A stretch of 59,100 nt of DNA, from contig CAMOSQ010000006.1 of the NCBI GenBank assembly GCA_946624985.1, positions 1 through 59,100 on the forward strand. Direction: 5' to 3'. The notes beneath the pieces were generated by a model. The model ran no database searches. It was not told the origin of the DNA and saw only the letters and a list, made by a program, of their open reading frames with translations. The stretch comes from an uncultured Caryophanales bacterium. GTDB taxonomy: Bacteria > Bacillota_I > Bacilli_A > RF39 > UBA660. Of this stretch, positions 47,969 through 57,220 are shown one piece after another; within the stretch, counting starts at the first letter, position 1, and each line of letters starts with the position of its first letter. Both the position numbers and the translations under genes were made by a program.

Positions 47969-48679
47969 ATGAATTGTGATGAAACTATAAGAAAAGCATT
48001 AGAAAAAATAAAACGTGATTCTAAAATATGTGGACCTGTTTGTAATTGCTGCTGTAATCCTACAGGACCAATAGGTCCAACAGCGCCAATAGGCCCAACA
48101 GGACCAACAGGACCAACTGGACCAATAGGACCAACAGGCCCAACAGGCCCAATCGGAATTGAAGGACCAACAGGCCCAATCGGAATTGAAGGACCAACTG
48201 GACCAACTGGACCAACAGGACCAACAGGACCAACAGGACCAATAGGAATTGAAGGAGCAACAGGACCAACAGGACCAACAGGCCCAACAGGCCCAATAGG
48301 AATTGAAGGAGCAACAGGCCCAACAGGACCAACAGGACCAACAGGCCCAATAGGAATTGAAGGAGCAACAGGGCCAACAGGACCAACGGGACCAACAGGA
48401 CCAACAGGACCAACTGGACCAATAGGAATTGAAGGAGCAACAGGACCAACAGGACCAACAGGACCAACAGGCCCAATCGGAATTGAAGGGCCAACAGGAC
48501 CAACGGGACCAGCAGGTAAGACACCAAACATTACAATTGGTACCGTTACAACAGGTGATCCTGGAACAGAAGCATCTGCAACAATTACAGGTACAGCACC
48601 AAATTTTGTTTTAAATTTAACTATCCCACAAGGACCAACAGGACCCGCTCCTGTAACTGTAAATGAAGTAAAAAAATAA
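47969..48679 (+). CDS. collagen-like Gly-X-Y repeat protein with Cys-rich N-terminus
   Basis: [18 protein letters not shown]...([12 protein letters not shown])n...[40 protein letters not shown]. Confidence 0.9.
   Translation: MNCDETIRKALEKIKRDSKICGPVCNCCCNPTGPIGPTAPIGPTGPTGPTGPIGPTGPTGPIGIEGPTGPIGIEGPTGPTGPTGPTGPTGPIGIEGATGPTGPTGPTGPIGIEGATGPTGPTGPTGPIGIEGATGPTGPTGPTGPTGPTGPIGIEGATGPTGPTGPTGPIGIEGPTGPTGPAGKTPNITIGTVTTGDPGTEASATITGTAPNFVLNLTIPQGPTGPAPVTVNEVKK
48059..48515 (+). repeat. Gly-X-Y coding 9-nt repeat, arranged in larger [18 protein letters not shown] blocks
   Basis: ggaccaaca tandem units with synonymous variation. Confidence 0.88.
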
Positions 48680-48754
48680 TAAAAATAAAGGTAAAGTAGC
48701 GAACCTGTATACTAAAAAAAATAAAAAATATATGTTTACTTTTTTTCTTATTAT

Positions 48755-48804
48755 GTTGATTTAGTAGCTCTGTTATGATAAAATCAATTATAGTTGTTAC
48801 TATA
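48755..48804 (+). promoter_or_regulatory. rubrerythrin promoter with palindromic putative operator near +1
   Basis: TTGATT-17-TAAAAT followed by TATAGT-TGTT-ACTATA (48789-48804). Confidence 0.55.
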
Positions 48805-48831
48805 GTGTAGTAATTAACATAAGGAGGAATT

Positions 48832-49371
48832 ATGGAATTAAAAGGAACAAAAACAGAACAAAATTTAATGAAAGCATTTGCAGGTGAATCTCAAGCAAGA
48901 AATAAATATACTTATTTTGCATCAAAGGCAAAAAAAGATGGATATGAACAAATAGCAGCACTATTTGAAGAAACAGCAAACAATGAAAAAGAACATGCAA
49001 AAATGTGGTATAAAGAATTAAAAGGTGGGTCTATTCCAGATACAGTAAGTAACTTAAAAGAAGCAGCCGATGGTGAAAACTACGAATGGACAGATATGTA
49101 TGAGGAATTTGCTAAAACAGCAGAAGAAGAAGGTTTCAAAGCACTTGCATTAAAATTTAGACAGGTAGGTGCTATTGAAAAACATCACGAGGAAAGATTT
49201 AGAAAACTACTAAAAAATATTGATGATGAAGTAGTATTCTCACGTGATGAAGAAAAAATTTGGATTTGTAGAAATTGTGGTCATGTCGTAGTAGGAAAAA
49301 AAGCTCCAGAAATTTGTCCAGTTTGTGCACATCCACAAAGCTATTTTGAAATAAAAGCAGAGAACTATTAA
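48832..49371 (+). CDS. rbr: rubrerythrin
   Basis: [60 protein letters not shown] rubredoxin domain. Confidence 0.95.
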   Translation: MELKGTKTEQNLMKAFAGESQARNKYTYFASKAKKDGYEQIAALFEETANNEKEHAKMWYKELKGGSIPDTVSNLKEAADGENYEWTDMYEEFAKTAEEEGFKALALKFRQVGAIEKHHEERFRKLLKNIDDEVVFSRDEEKIWICRNCGHVVVGKKAPEICPVCAHPQSYFEIKAENY

Positions 49372-49402
49372 AAAAATTCATAGATTATTCTATGAATTTT
49401 TT
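49371..49402. terminator. bidirectional terminator
   Basis: AAAAAATTCATAGA-TTAT-TCTATGAATTTTTT. Confidence 0.78.
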
Positions 49403-51753
49403 TTCCATTGCCAATTTCTTATTTCTTCCATATCCACACCATATTCTTTAATATACTCTTTATGCATAATCAATTTATTATTCATTTTCTGAATTATATG
49501 AGCTCCAGTATTATGTAAATCTGGAAGTTTTTTAACAATTTCAATAACTATGTGATATCTATCTATTTGATTTTGAACCCTCATATCGAATGGAGTAGTA
49601 ATCGAACCTTCTTCAATATATCCAAGTATCTTAATATTCTTATTATTTCTTTCAAATAAAAGATTTTTAATTAAAGCAGGGTAACCATGATTTACAAAAA
49701 CAATTGGCTTATTTTTAGTAAACATCATATCAAATTCTTCATTAGACATACCATTATCATTAATTTTTTTATCCTGTAACCTCATCAAATTAATTACATT
49801 TATAAATCTAACTTTAACATCAGGAAGATACTCATGTAACAAAGTAGTTGCCGCTAAAGCTTCTAAAGTAGGTGTAGAACCCGCACAAGCAAGAACTATA
49901 TCAGGTTCCTCCAAATAATCATTACTAGCAAATTCCCATATACTAACACCTTGTTTAAAATGTAACTTAGCTTGCTCCAAAGTCAACCATTGATTTGTAG
50001 GATGTTTTGATGCAACAATAGCATTAATTTTTTGTCTTGACTTCAAACAACTATCAAATGTAACAAGTAATGTATTAGCATCAGGTGGTAAAAATAAATT
50101 AATTATATTAGATTTTTTATTAGCAAGATGATCCAAAAAACCTGGTTCTTGATGAGTATATCCATTATGATCTTGTTGCCATACATTAGAAGCAAGTATA
50201 TAGTTTAGAGAAGGAATATCCTTTCTCCAAGGAATCTCTTTAGTCATCTTTAACCATTTTGCATGTATATTCGCCATTGAATCAACTATTCTAATAAACG
50301 CTTCATAACTAGCAAACATGCCATGCCTTCCAGTTAAGGTATAACCTTCAAGCCATCCTTCACACAAATTTTCATTTAACATTGAATCCATAACCCTACC
50401 ATCACTTGATAAGAACTCATCATTTTCAAATCTTGTCATATTCCATGTTCTATTTGTTGACTCAAACACATGATTAAGTCTATTAGACATCGTTTCATCA
50501 GGACCGAATATCCTAAAATTGTTAGGATTAAGAATAAATACATCTCTTATATAATTTCCTAATTCAATCATATCTTGTTTAATAGTTTCTCCAGGTGATT
50601 TAACTCTTACCTCATATTTATTTAAATCAGGAAGATTTAATGCTTTAACAACACCAGGATTTGTATTAGGATTTGCGCTCATCCTCATAATTCCAGTAGG
50701 AGCAAGCGCCTTTAACTTATCTATCAATTTTCCATTTTTATCAAATAGTTCTTCAGGCTTATAACTCTTTAACCAATTATATAAAAGATCTAAATGTTCA
50801 TCTTTTGACATATCTATAGGTACTTGATGAGCCCTAAATGATCCTTCAATTTGTTTATCATCAACTACTTTTGGACCTGTCCATCCCTTTGGAGTTCTAA
50901 GAATTATAATAGGCCAAAAAAACTTTTCGGCAGAATTTAAATTTCTAACCTTATATTGTATTTCCTTTATATCATTGATTACTTTATCCAAAGTTTTAGC
51001 CATTTCAGCATGCATTATCATAGGTTCATCGCCTTCAACATAATAAGGTTTCCATCCATACCCATGAAAAAAGCAATCTAATTCATCATGCGTCATTCTA
51101 GACATAATTGTTGGATTAGCAATCTTATATCCATTTAAATGCAATATTGGAAGAACAGCACCATCACTTCTTGGATTTAAAAACTTTAAACTATGCCAAG
51201 ATGCAGCTAGAGTAGAGGTTTCAGCCTCACCATCACCAACAACACATGCAGCAATTAAATCTTTGTTATCAAAAACGCTACCAAATGCATGTGCAAGAGA
51301 ATAACCAAGTTCACCACCCTCATGAATAGATCCAGGAGTCTCAGGAGAAACATGCGATGAAATCCCACCAGGAAAAGAAAATTGCTTAAATAATCTTTTT
51401 AAACCTTCTTTATCTTCAGTAATATGCGGATATACCTCACTATATGTTCCCTCCAAATACGTATTTGATACAATGCCATTGCCACCATGACCAGGTCCAG
51501 ATATATATATCATATTTAAATCATACTTTTTAATTATTCTATTTAGGTGAACATAAATAAAATTTTGTCCAGGTACAGTTCCCCAATGACCAACTATTTT
51601 TTTCTTTATATGTTCTTTTCTTAATGGCATTTCTAATAATGGATTATCTAATAAATATAGCTGACAAGCAGATAAATAATTAGCTGCTCTCCAATAGGCA
51701 TCCATTCTTCTTAAATAATCAACCGTTAATGGCTGTTTTTCTTCATTATTCAT
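49390..51753 (-). CDS. xfp: xylulose-5-phosphate/fructose-6-phosphate phosphoketolase
   Basis: YWRAANYLSACQLYLLDNPLL, GHWGTVPGQNFIY, SGPGHGG, CVVGDGEAETSTLAASWHS, QDHNGYTHQEPGFLDHLANK. Confidence 0.96.
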   Translation of the reverse strand: MNNEEKQPLTVDYLRRMDAYWRAANYLSACQLYLLDNPLLEMPLRKEHIKKKIVGHWGTVPGQNFIYVHLNRIIKKYDLNMIYISGPGHGGNGIVSNTYLEGTYSEVYPHITEDKEGLKRLFKQFSFPGGISSHVSPETPGSIHEGGELGYSLAHAFGSVFDNKDLIAACVVGDGEAETSTLAASWHSLKFLNPRSDGAVLPILHLNGYKIANPTIMSRMTHDELDCFFHGYGWKPYYVEGDEPMIMHAEMAKTLDKVINDIKEIQYKVRNLNSAEKFFWPIIILRTPKGWTGPKVVDDKQIEGSFRAHQVPIDMSKDEHLDLLYNWLKSYKPEELFDKNGKLIDKLKALAPTGIMRMSANPNTNPGVVKALNLPDLNKYEVRVKSPGETIKQDMIELGNYIRDVFILNPNNFRIFGPDETMSNRLNHVFESTNRTWNMTRFENDEFLSSDGRVMDSMLNENLCEGWLEGYTLTGRHGMFASYEAFIRIVDSMANIHAKWLKMTKEIPWRKDIPSLNYILASNVWQQDHNGYTHQEPGFLDHLANKKSNIINLFLPPDANTLLVTFDSCLKSRQKINAIVASKHPTNQWLTLEQAKLHFKQGVSIWEFASNDYLEEPDIVLACAGSTPTLEALAATTLLHEYLPDVKVRFINVINLMRLQDKKINDNGMSNEEFDMMFTKNKPIVFVNHGYPALIKNLLFERNNKNIKILGYIEEGSITTPFDMRVQNQIDRYHIVIEIVKKLPDLHNTGAHIIQKMNNKLIMHKEYIKEYGVDMEEIRNWQWKKNS

Positions 51754-51898
51754 GTTTACCTCCATATTATTCTTTTACTATATAATATTTTATAATAAAT
51801 TTAATCATAAATCAATACAAATAAATTTTAAAAAAAATAAAAAACCTATTGTGATTTAAAAAAAATTATGATATATTATATATGTTCATTTTTTTATT

Positions 51899-51974
51899 GG
51901 ACTGTTAGCTCAGTTGGTAGAGCAACTGACTCTTAATCAGTGGGTCTAGGGTTCGAGTCCCTAACAGTCCACCA
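51899..51974 (+). tRNA. tRNA-Lys (CTT)
   Basis: Acceptor GGACTGT/ACAGTCC, A73, CCA; anticodon loop CTCTTAA. Confidence 0.93.
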
Positions 51975-52050
51975 TTTATTTTTTTAAATTATTAAAAAGG
52001 TATTGCATTAATAAAAAAAATAATGTATACTTTGTTAGTAAGTGTTATCT

Positions 52051-52127
<77 letters not shown>

Positions 52128-52170
52128 TTTGATAATAAACTAGGTTATATAAAATCTAGAAAATAAATAT

Positions 52171-52194
52171 CTAACAGAAATGTTAGTTTTTTTT
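52171..52194 (+). terminator. terminator of tRNA genes
   Basis: CTAACA-GAAA-TGTTAG + T8. Confidence 0.75.
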
Positions 52195-52288
52195 AATTAT
52201 TAAACCAGTTTTTCTAAAAAAAAGTATTTATACAATTAATAGATGATTATTATTAAAAAAAATGGCTAAAATATTAATGGTGATCCTA

Positions 52289-52714
52289 TTGAAAAAAATA
52301 ATACTATTAATATTTTTTCTATTTATATTAAATTTAAATATAAAATCAAAAAACTATAACTATGTAATAAATGACGAAACATATGAATATCGATATGTTT
52401 CAATTGAAAATCTAAATACAAATAATTTTATTAATTACTTTAAAGAAGTCAATGTTATATCAATTTATCCAAAGGTAAATCCAATATACAAAGATAAAAT
52501 AGGAAACATATACTATAAGTTTATAAATAACAATATATCAGAAGAAATTGAAAAATTTAAATATAACTATATAAAACTAATAAAAAAAAATAGTTATTCC
52601 GATTATAACTATTTATATGTTTCAGGTATAAATATAGATAAAGTATTAATTTATATTAGTAACAAAGAATTAAATAACTTCATAAATAAAACAGGCGCCT
52701 CAATTCTTAAATAA
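52289..52714 (+). CDS. small secreted/membrane-anchored hypothetical protein
   Basis: TTG start after GGTGAT; hydrophobic N-terminus KKIILLIFFLFILNLNI. Confidence 0.55.
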   Translation: MKKIILLIFFLFILNLNIKSKNYNYVINDETYEYRYVSIENLNTNNFINYFKEVNVISIYPKVNPIYKDKIGNIYYKFINNNISEEIEKFKYNYIKLIKKNSYSDYNYLYVSGINIDKVLIYISNKELNNFINKTGASILK

Positions 52715-52933
52715 ACTACTAATAGAAGTATCAAGTGCTTTTGATAACTTTAACATTGTTGTAAGAGAAATGTTTTTAAAATCCTTACAAGATTCAATTT
52801 GCTTTATGTATGATATACTCAAATCAGCTAATTCAGCTAAATCTTCTTGAGTTAAATTTCTTTCCTTTCTTAATCTTTTAATATTTTCACTAAACTTTAG
52901 ATATTGCTTTAATAAATCCTTATTCGCAACCAT
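52700..52933 (-). CDS. XRE-family HTH regulator
   Basis: IKRLRKERNLTQEDLAELADLSISYIKQIESCKDFKNISLTTMLKLSKAL. Confidence 0.85.
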   Translation of the reverse strand: MVANKDLLKQYLKFSENIKRLRKERNLTQEDLAELADLSISYIKQIESCKDFKNISLTTMLKLSKALDTSISSLFKN

Positions 52934-53034
52934 ATTTGCCTCCCGTTTACATTTTCTCATAAAAGTAAAATAAAAACAGTACACTATCGGTGCACTTTAT
53001 GGTATACTATATATATCTGGAGGTAGTATGTTGT

Positions 53035-53256
53035 ATGTATAATAAACTAAAAGAATATCGTTATAAAAATAATATGACTCTAATCGATGTTGCTAACAAA
53101 GTAGGAATAAGTAAAGCATTTTACTGTCAAATTGAAAATGGAAAAAGAAGATTACTATATGAAACAGCAATCAAAATAGCTAATGTTTTTAATGTGAAAC
53201 CTGATTATTTATTCTATAATGATACACTAAATAATATGAATGAAAAAGATAATTAA
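53035..53256 (+). CDS. XRE-family HTH regulator
   Basis: LKEYRYKNNMTLIDVANKVGISKAFYCQIENGKRRLLYETAIKIANVF. Confidence 0.85.
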   Translation: MYNKLKEYRYKNNMTLIDVANKVGISKAFYCQIENGKRRLLYETAIKIANVFNVKPDYLFYNDTLNNMNEKDN

Positions 53257-53324
53257 TCTTTTCATTTTTTATTGTTATAAACTTCTTCTTATGTTAAAAT
53301 AAACTTAACAAGAGAGGTGTTATA

Positions 53325-54617
53325 ATGTTAAAAGTTAGTGTTTTTCCAGCTGATACCTATGTAGTAGTAAATAAAACAATTTTTAATGACACCGAAAGAA
53401 GAATTATAAACCTATTATATCAACCAATTATAGGAAGTTCAGCAGTAAACCTATACTTTACATTATGGTCATTCTTAGATAAAAACGAAATAAAATCATT
53501 AGAATGGACGCACCATCATCTAATGGTAAATATGGGATTGTCACTTGATTTGATAGTAGAAGCACGTGAAAAACTAGAAGGAATAGGACTAGTCAAATCA
53601 TTTTTTAAAAAAGATAATATAAATAAATTTATATATGAACTATATTCACCAATAAGTGCTTATGAATTCTTTAATAATCCATTACTAAACGTCGCACTAT
53701 ATAATAATCTTGGAAAACAAGAATACGAAAAAACTTTATCATTCTTTAAAATACCACGTATAACATTAACAGGATATGAAGATGTAACCTGTAAATTTTC
53801 AGATATATATGAAACAAGTATTGGAAACAATCTGAATTACGATTACAACGATATTAAAACATCAAATAAACCAGGATTTGAAATTGAACCAAAATTTAAT
53901 CTAAACGATATTTTAGGAATGATACCTAGCGATATGTTAAACTATAAAGGAATTACAAAAGAAACAAAAAACTTAATTTATAGACTATCATTTATATACG
54001 ATCTAAATGAAGATGGAATAAAATATATAATAAATAATTCAATAAACGAAAAACACAATATTGATAAAGAATTACTTAAATATAATTCACAAAAATACTA
54101 TAAATTTGAAAATGCCGGAAAACTACCAAGCCTAATATATAGAAATCAACCAGAATACCTAAGAAAACCAGTAGGAGATATATCAAAAAAAGCAAAAGCA
54201 ATATATTACTTTGAAACAACATCACCACACGATTTTTTATATGCAAAAAACAATAATACAGAACCAAATATTCGTGAATTAAAAATTATAGAAAACTTAA
54301 TGGTTGAATTAAATATGAATCCAGGAGTAGTTAATGTCTTAATAGATTATGTACTTAGAATAAACAATAATAAACTTGTTAAATCATTTGTAGACACTAT
54401 AGCAGCTCAATGGGTAAGAAATAAAATAGAAACAGTAGAACAAGCAATGAAACTAGCAGAAAAAGAATATAAAAACAAAAAAACTAATATAAAACCAAAC
54501 AATCAAGTCGCACCTGTTCCAGAATGGTTCAATAAAAATATTGAAGAAGGAAACGTATCATTAGATGAAGAAGAAGAATTCTTAAACAAGCTAAAAGAAG
54601 CACGAGGTGAAAAATGA
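53325..54617 (+). CDS. dnaB: replication initiation/helicase-loader protein DnaB (Gram-positive, DnaD/DnaB domain)
   Basis: LYQPIIGSSAVNLYFTLWSFLD; NPGVVNVLIDYVLRINNNKLVKSFVDTIAAQWVRNKIETVEQAMKLAEKEY; followed by dnaI. Confidence 0.85.
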   Translation: MLKVSVFPADTYVVVNKTIFNDTERRIINLLYQPIIGSSAVNLYFTLWSFLDKNEIKSLEWTHHHLMVNMGLSLDLIVEAREKLEGIGLVKSFFKKDNINKFIYELYSPISAYEFFNNPLLNVALYNNLGKQEYEKTLSFFKIPRITLTGYEDVTCKFSDIYETSIGNNLNYDYNDIKTSNKPGFEIEPKFNLNDILGMIPSDMLNYKGITKETKNLIYRLSFIYDLNEDGIKYIINNSINEKHNIDKELLKYNSQKYYKFENAGKLPSLIYRNQPEYLRKPVGDISKKAKAIYYFETTSPHDFLYAKNNNTEPNIRELKIIENLMVELNMNPGVVNVLIDYVLRINNNKLVKSFVDTIAAQWVRNKIETVEQAMKLAEKEYKNKKTNIKPNNQVAPVPEWFNKNIEEGNVSLDEEEEFLNKLKEARGEK

Positions 54618-55528
54618 AAAACATAATGGTTGAAATGAAAGATAATGGAGTATCATACAAAGATGAAATATCAAAAAACTTTAACGAAGCTATGAAAAAT
54701 GAAAATTTCTCAAAACTTGTCACTAAACTTAAATTGCCAAATGAAAAATTAATGAAATATACAACAACATTAGAAGAATGCTCAAATAATTATTATATAT
54801 GTTCCAATTGTAAAGGACTAATTAACTGTCCATTCGCAATAACAGGATATTCATATCTACCACGTGTAATTGATTCAAGACTAGAATTTGATTATATACC
54901 TTGTAAATTTATGAAGAAAAAAATAAATAACGATAACTACAAAAAAAACGTATTTACATTTGGAGTTTCACCAGAAAACTTAGATGCATCAATTGATAAA
55001 ATCTACAGTAAAGATTCAAAAAGATATGAAGCAATACTTTGGATTAATACATTTTTAGGAAACTATAGAAAAGGTAATACATCAAAAGGGCTATATTTGA
55101 GTGGAAGCTTCGGTAGTGGAAAAACATATTTAATTTCAGCACTCTTCAACGAACTTGCTCACGAAAATATAAAAAGCGCAATAGTATTTTGGCCTGAATT
55201 CTTAAGAGACTTAAAAGCATCATTTGATTCCGACTTTAAAGAAAAATATGATCTTGTAAAAAATATACCACTATTATTAATAGATGATATAGGAGCAGAA
55301 GCAATAACATCTTGGGGAAGAGATGAAATATTCTGTCCTTTAGTTCAATATAGAATGCAAGAACACTTGCCAACATTTTTTACATCAAACTTAGACTTAA
55401 AATCATTAGAAGAGCACCTTGCTATTTCAAAAAATAAAGTAGACTATATAAAAGCAAGAAGGATTATAGAAAGAATAGTGCAATTAACCGATCAGATTGA
55501 AATGATTAGTAAAAACTTAAGGGGGTAG
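54614..55528 (+). CDS. dnaI: primosomal protein DnaI (AAA+ helicase loader)
   Basis: GLYLSGSFGSGKTYLISAL, LLLIDDIGAEAITSWGRDEIF, zinc-type C-x2-C N-terminal region. Confidence 0.92.
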   Translation: MKNIMVEMKDNGVSYKDEISKNFNEAMKNENFSKLVTKLKLPNEKLMKYTTTLEECSNNYYICSNCKGLINCPFAITGYSYLPRVIDSRLEFDYIPCKFMKKKINNDNYKKNVFTFGVSPENLDASIDKIYSKDSKRYEAILWINTFLGNYRKGNTSKGLYLSGSFGSGKTYLISALFNELAHENIKSAIVFWPEFLRDLKASFDSDFKEKYDLVKNIPLLLIDDIGAEAITSWGRDEIFCPLVQYRMQEHLPTFFTSNLDLKSLEEHLAISKNKVDYIKARRIIERIVQLTDQIEMISKNLRG

Positions 55529-55531
55529 TAT

Positions 55532-56983
55532 ATGAAAAAACTAATTGGACAAAGAGAACTTCTTGAATCAGAAATAAATAAAATAATATTTATTGATCAT
55601 AGTGGTATAGCATTCGATTTAATCAAATCAAGTAACATATATAAATTTAAATACAGCGACGACACATATCTAATAGATAAACTATGCATTGAATTTAAAA
55701 AATCAGTTACAAATAAAGATGACTATATTTTTTACTACAGAAAACTGATTTTTGATGTCTTAACAACATACTATTCAAACAGTAAAAAATTTAAAACCAT
55801 CATTATGGATTTAGAACAATTCTATAAAAACAAATTAGATAGAAATATTAGAGATAGTGTAGAATGTCTAATTAATGAACTCAAGTTATATAAAAGAAGT
55901 ATTAACAAAGAATGTATAACAGAAAGAGATAAAAAAACACTTCAAAAATCATTTAACATAAGAGAAAAATTTTCAAAATTCGTAGAAAAATCACAAGACT
56001 TATCATATCCGTTTGTTGGTGTTTCTAAACTTCATAGTAAAAGTATAATAACAATAGATTCAAAAAGAGCAGCATACGATGGCGCAATATCAATTAAAAA
56101 AACTCATTATGGATATCAACTTGTTATCTATATTACAGACGTCGCATCATATGTAGGAAATGATACAATTCTTTACGAACATGCATATCAAAGAGGAGAA
56201 TCAATTTATACAAATGTTGATAATAATTCATATATACCGATGTTTCCACACGAAATAACTAGAAACTTCTTTTCACTAAATAGCGGAATATATAAAAAGG
56301 CAGTCGCACATTGCTTCAATTTTTCAAATGATTTCGAACTAATTGATGTATCAATAAAACCATGCAAAATTAGAGTATCAAAAAACTATACCTTTGAAGA
56401 AATCGAAAGAATAAAAAGTGATGATCCAAATTATGATATGATTTATTTATTATCAAAACTAGCAGATAAGTTAGAATCATATTTTAATTTAGATTATCAT
56501 ACAATAAAAGAACAAAAAAACACAATTATAAGAAAGAATAAAACACAAGAAACAACTGGATCACATATTATAACCATTTCAACACTATTTCTAAACTCAT
56601 ATATTGCAGATATAATGAGCAGAAATAAATATCCATTTATCTATAGAGTAAATGATACTTCACTATCAGATAAACTACTAAATAGTTCTATATACAGTGT
56701 TAATGACTTAGGTCATGTTGTAAATAATGGAAACTGTTACGGTAGAGTAACAAGCCCTATAAGAAGCTTTGCTTCATTACTAAATCAGTACTTTGAACTA
56801 ATGTTACTTGTTGACGATAGATACAAAAAAAATGCAACTATTGATAAAAACGAGTTCATAGAAAAATGGAGTAGTGAACTTCCTAGAATTGTCGATGATT
56901 TAAACCTTAGATTATTCTTAAATAGTGAATACAAAGACGCAATTGAAAAAATATTTGGTAAACAATTGACAAAAAAAAGATAA
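55532..56983 (+). CDS. RNB-domain protein (RNase II/R family), apparently degenerate active site
   Basis: IITIDSKRAAYDGAISIKKTHYGYQLVIYITDVASYVGNDTILYEHAYQRGESIY; GRVTSPIRSFASLLNQ. Confidence 0.82.
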   Translation: MKKLIGQRELLESEINKIIFIDHSGIAFDLIKSSNIYKFKYSDDTYLIDKLCIEFKKSVTNKDDYIFYYRKLIFDVLTTYYSNSKKFKTIIMDLEQFYKNKLDRNIRDSVECLINELKLYKRSINKECITERDKKTLQKSFNIREKFSKFVEKSQDLSYPFVGVSKLHSKSIITIDSKRAAYDGAISIKKTHYGYQLVIYITDVASYVGNDTILYEHAYQRGESIYTNVDNNSYIPMFPHEITRNFFSLNSGIYKKAVAHCFNFSNDFELIDVSIKPCKIRVSKNYTFEEIERIKSDDPNYDMIYLLSKLADKLESYFNLDYHTIKEQKNTIIRKNKTQETTGSHIITISTLFLNSYIADIMSRNKYPFIYRVNDTSLSDKLLNSSIYSVNDLGHVVNNGNCYGRVTSPIRSFASLLNQYFELMLLVDDRYKKNATIDKNEFIEKWSSELPRIVDDLNLRLFLNSEYKDAIEKIFGKQLTKKR

Positions 56984-57009
56984 GTGCTATAATTTAAGTA
57001 TAAATGTTT

Positions 57010-57196
57010 TGATTAGAACACGACTATTAATGTGATTTTTAAAGAGAATTATCGGTTGGTGCAAGATAATAAAATACTTAATAGTTACTATCTATGAACA
57101 GGACTCGAAAGATGTTTCCGGTTAATACCGTTATCTAAATTAAGCTAAATAAAGGATGGTACCGTCGTCATGACTCCTTGATTTGGCTTTTTTTTT
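57010..57196 (+). promoter_or_regulatory. T-box riboswitch leader, probable Thr (ACT) specifier
   Basis: AAGGATGGTACCGTCG T-box; CTATTAA/TTAATAG stem I followed by TT-ACT-A; terminator AAGCTAAAT.AAGGA/TCCTTGATTTGGCTTTTTTTTT. Confidence 0.85.
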
Positions 57197-57220
57197 CGAG
57201 AAATTGAAAGGAGAATTCAT

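Noticed and set aside
48059-48515. Possible CRISPR or ncRNA repeat array
   Set aside because: Short 9-nt periodicity is fully explained by in-frame Gly-X-Y coding; no spacers and no cas genes.
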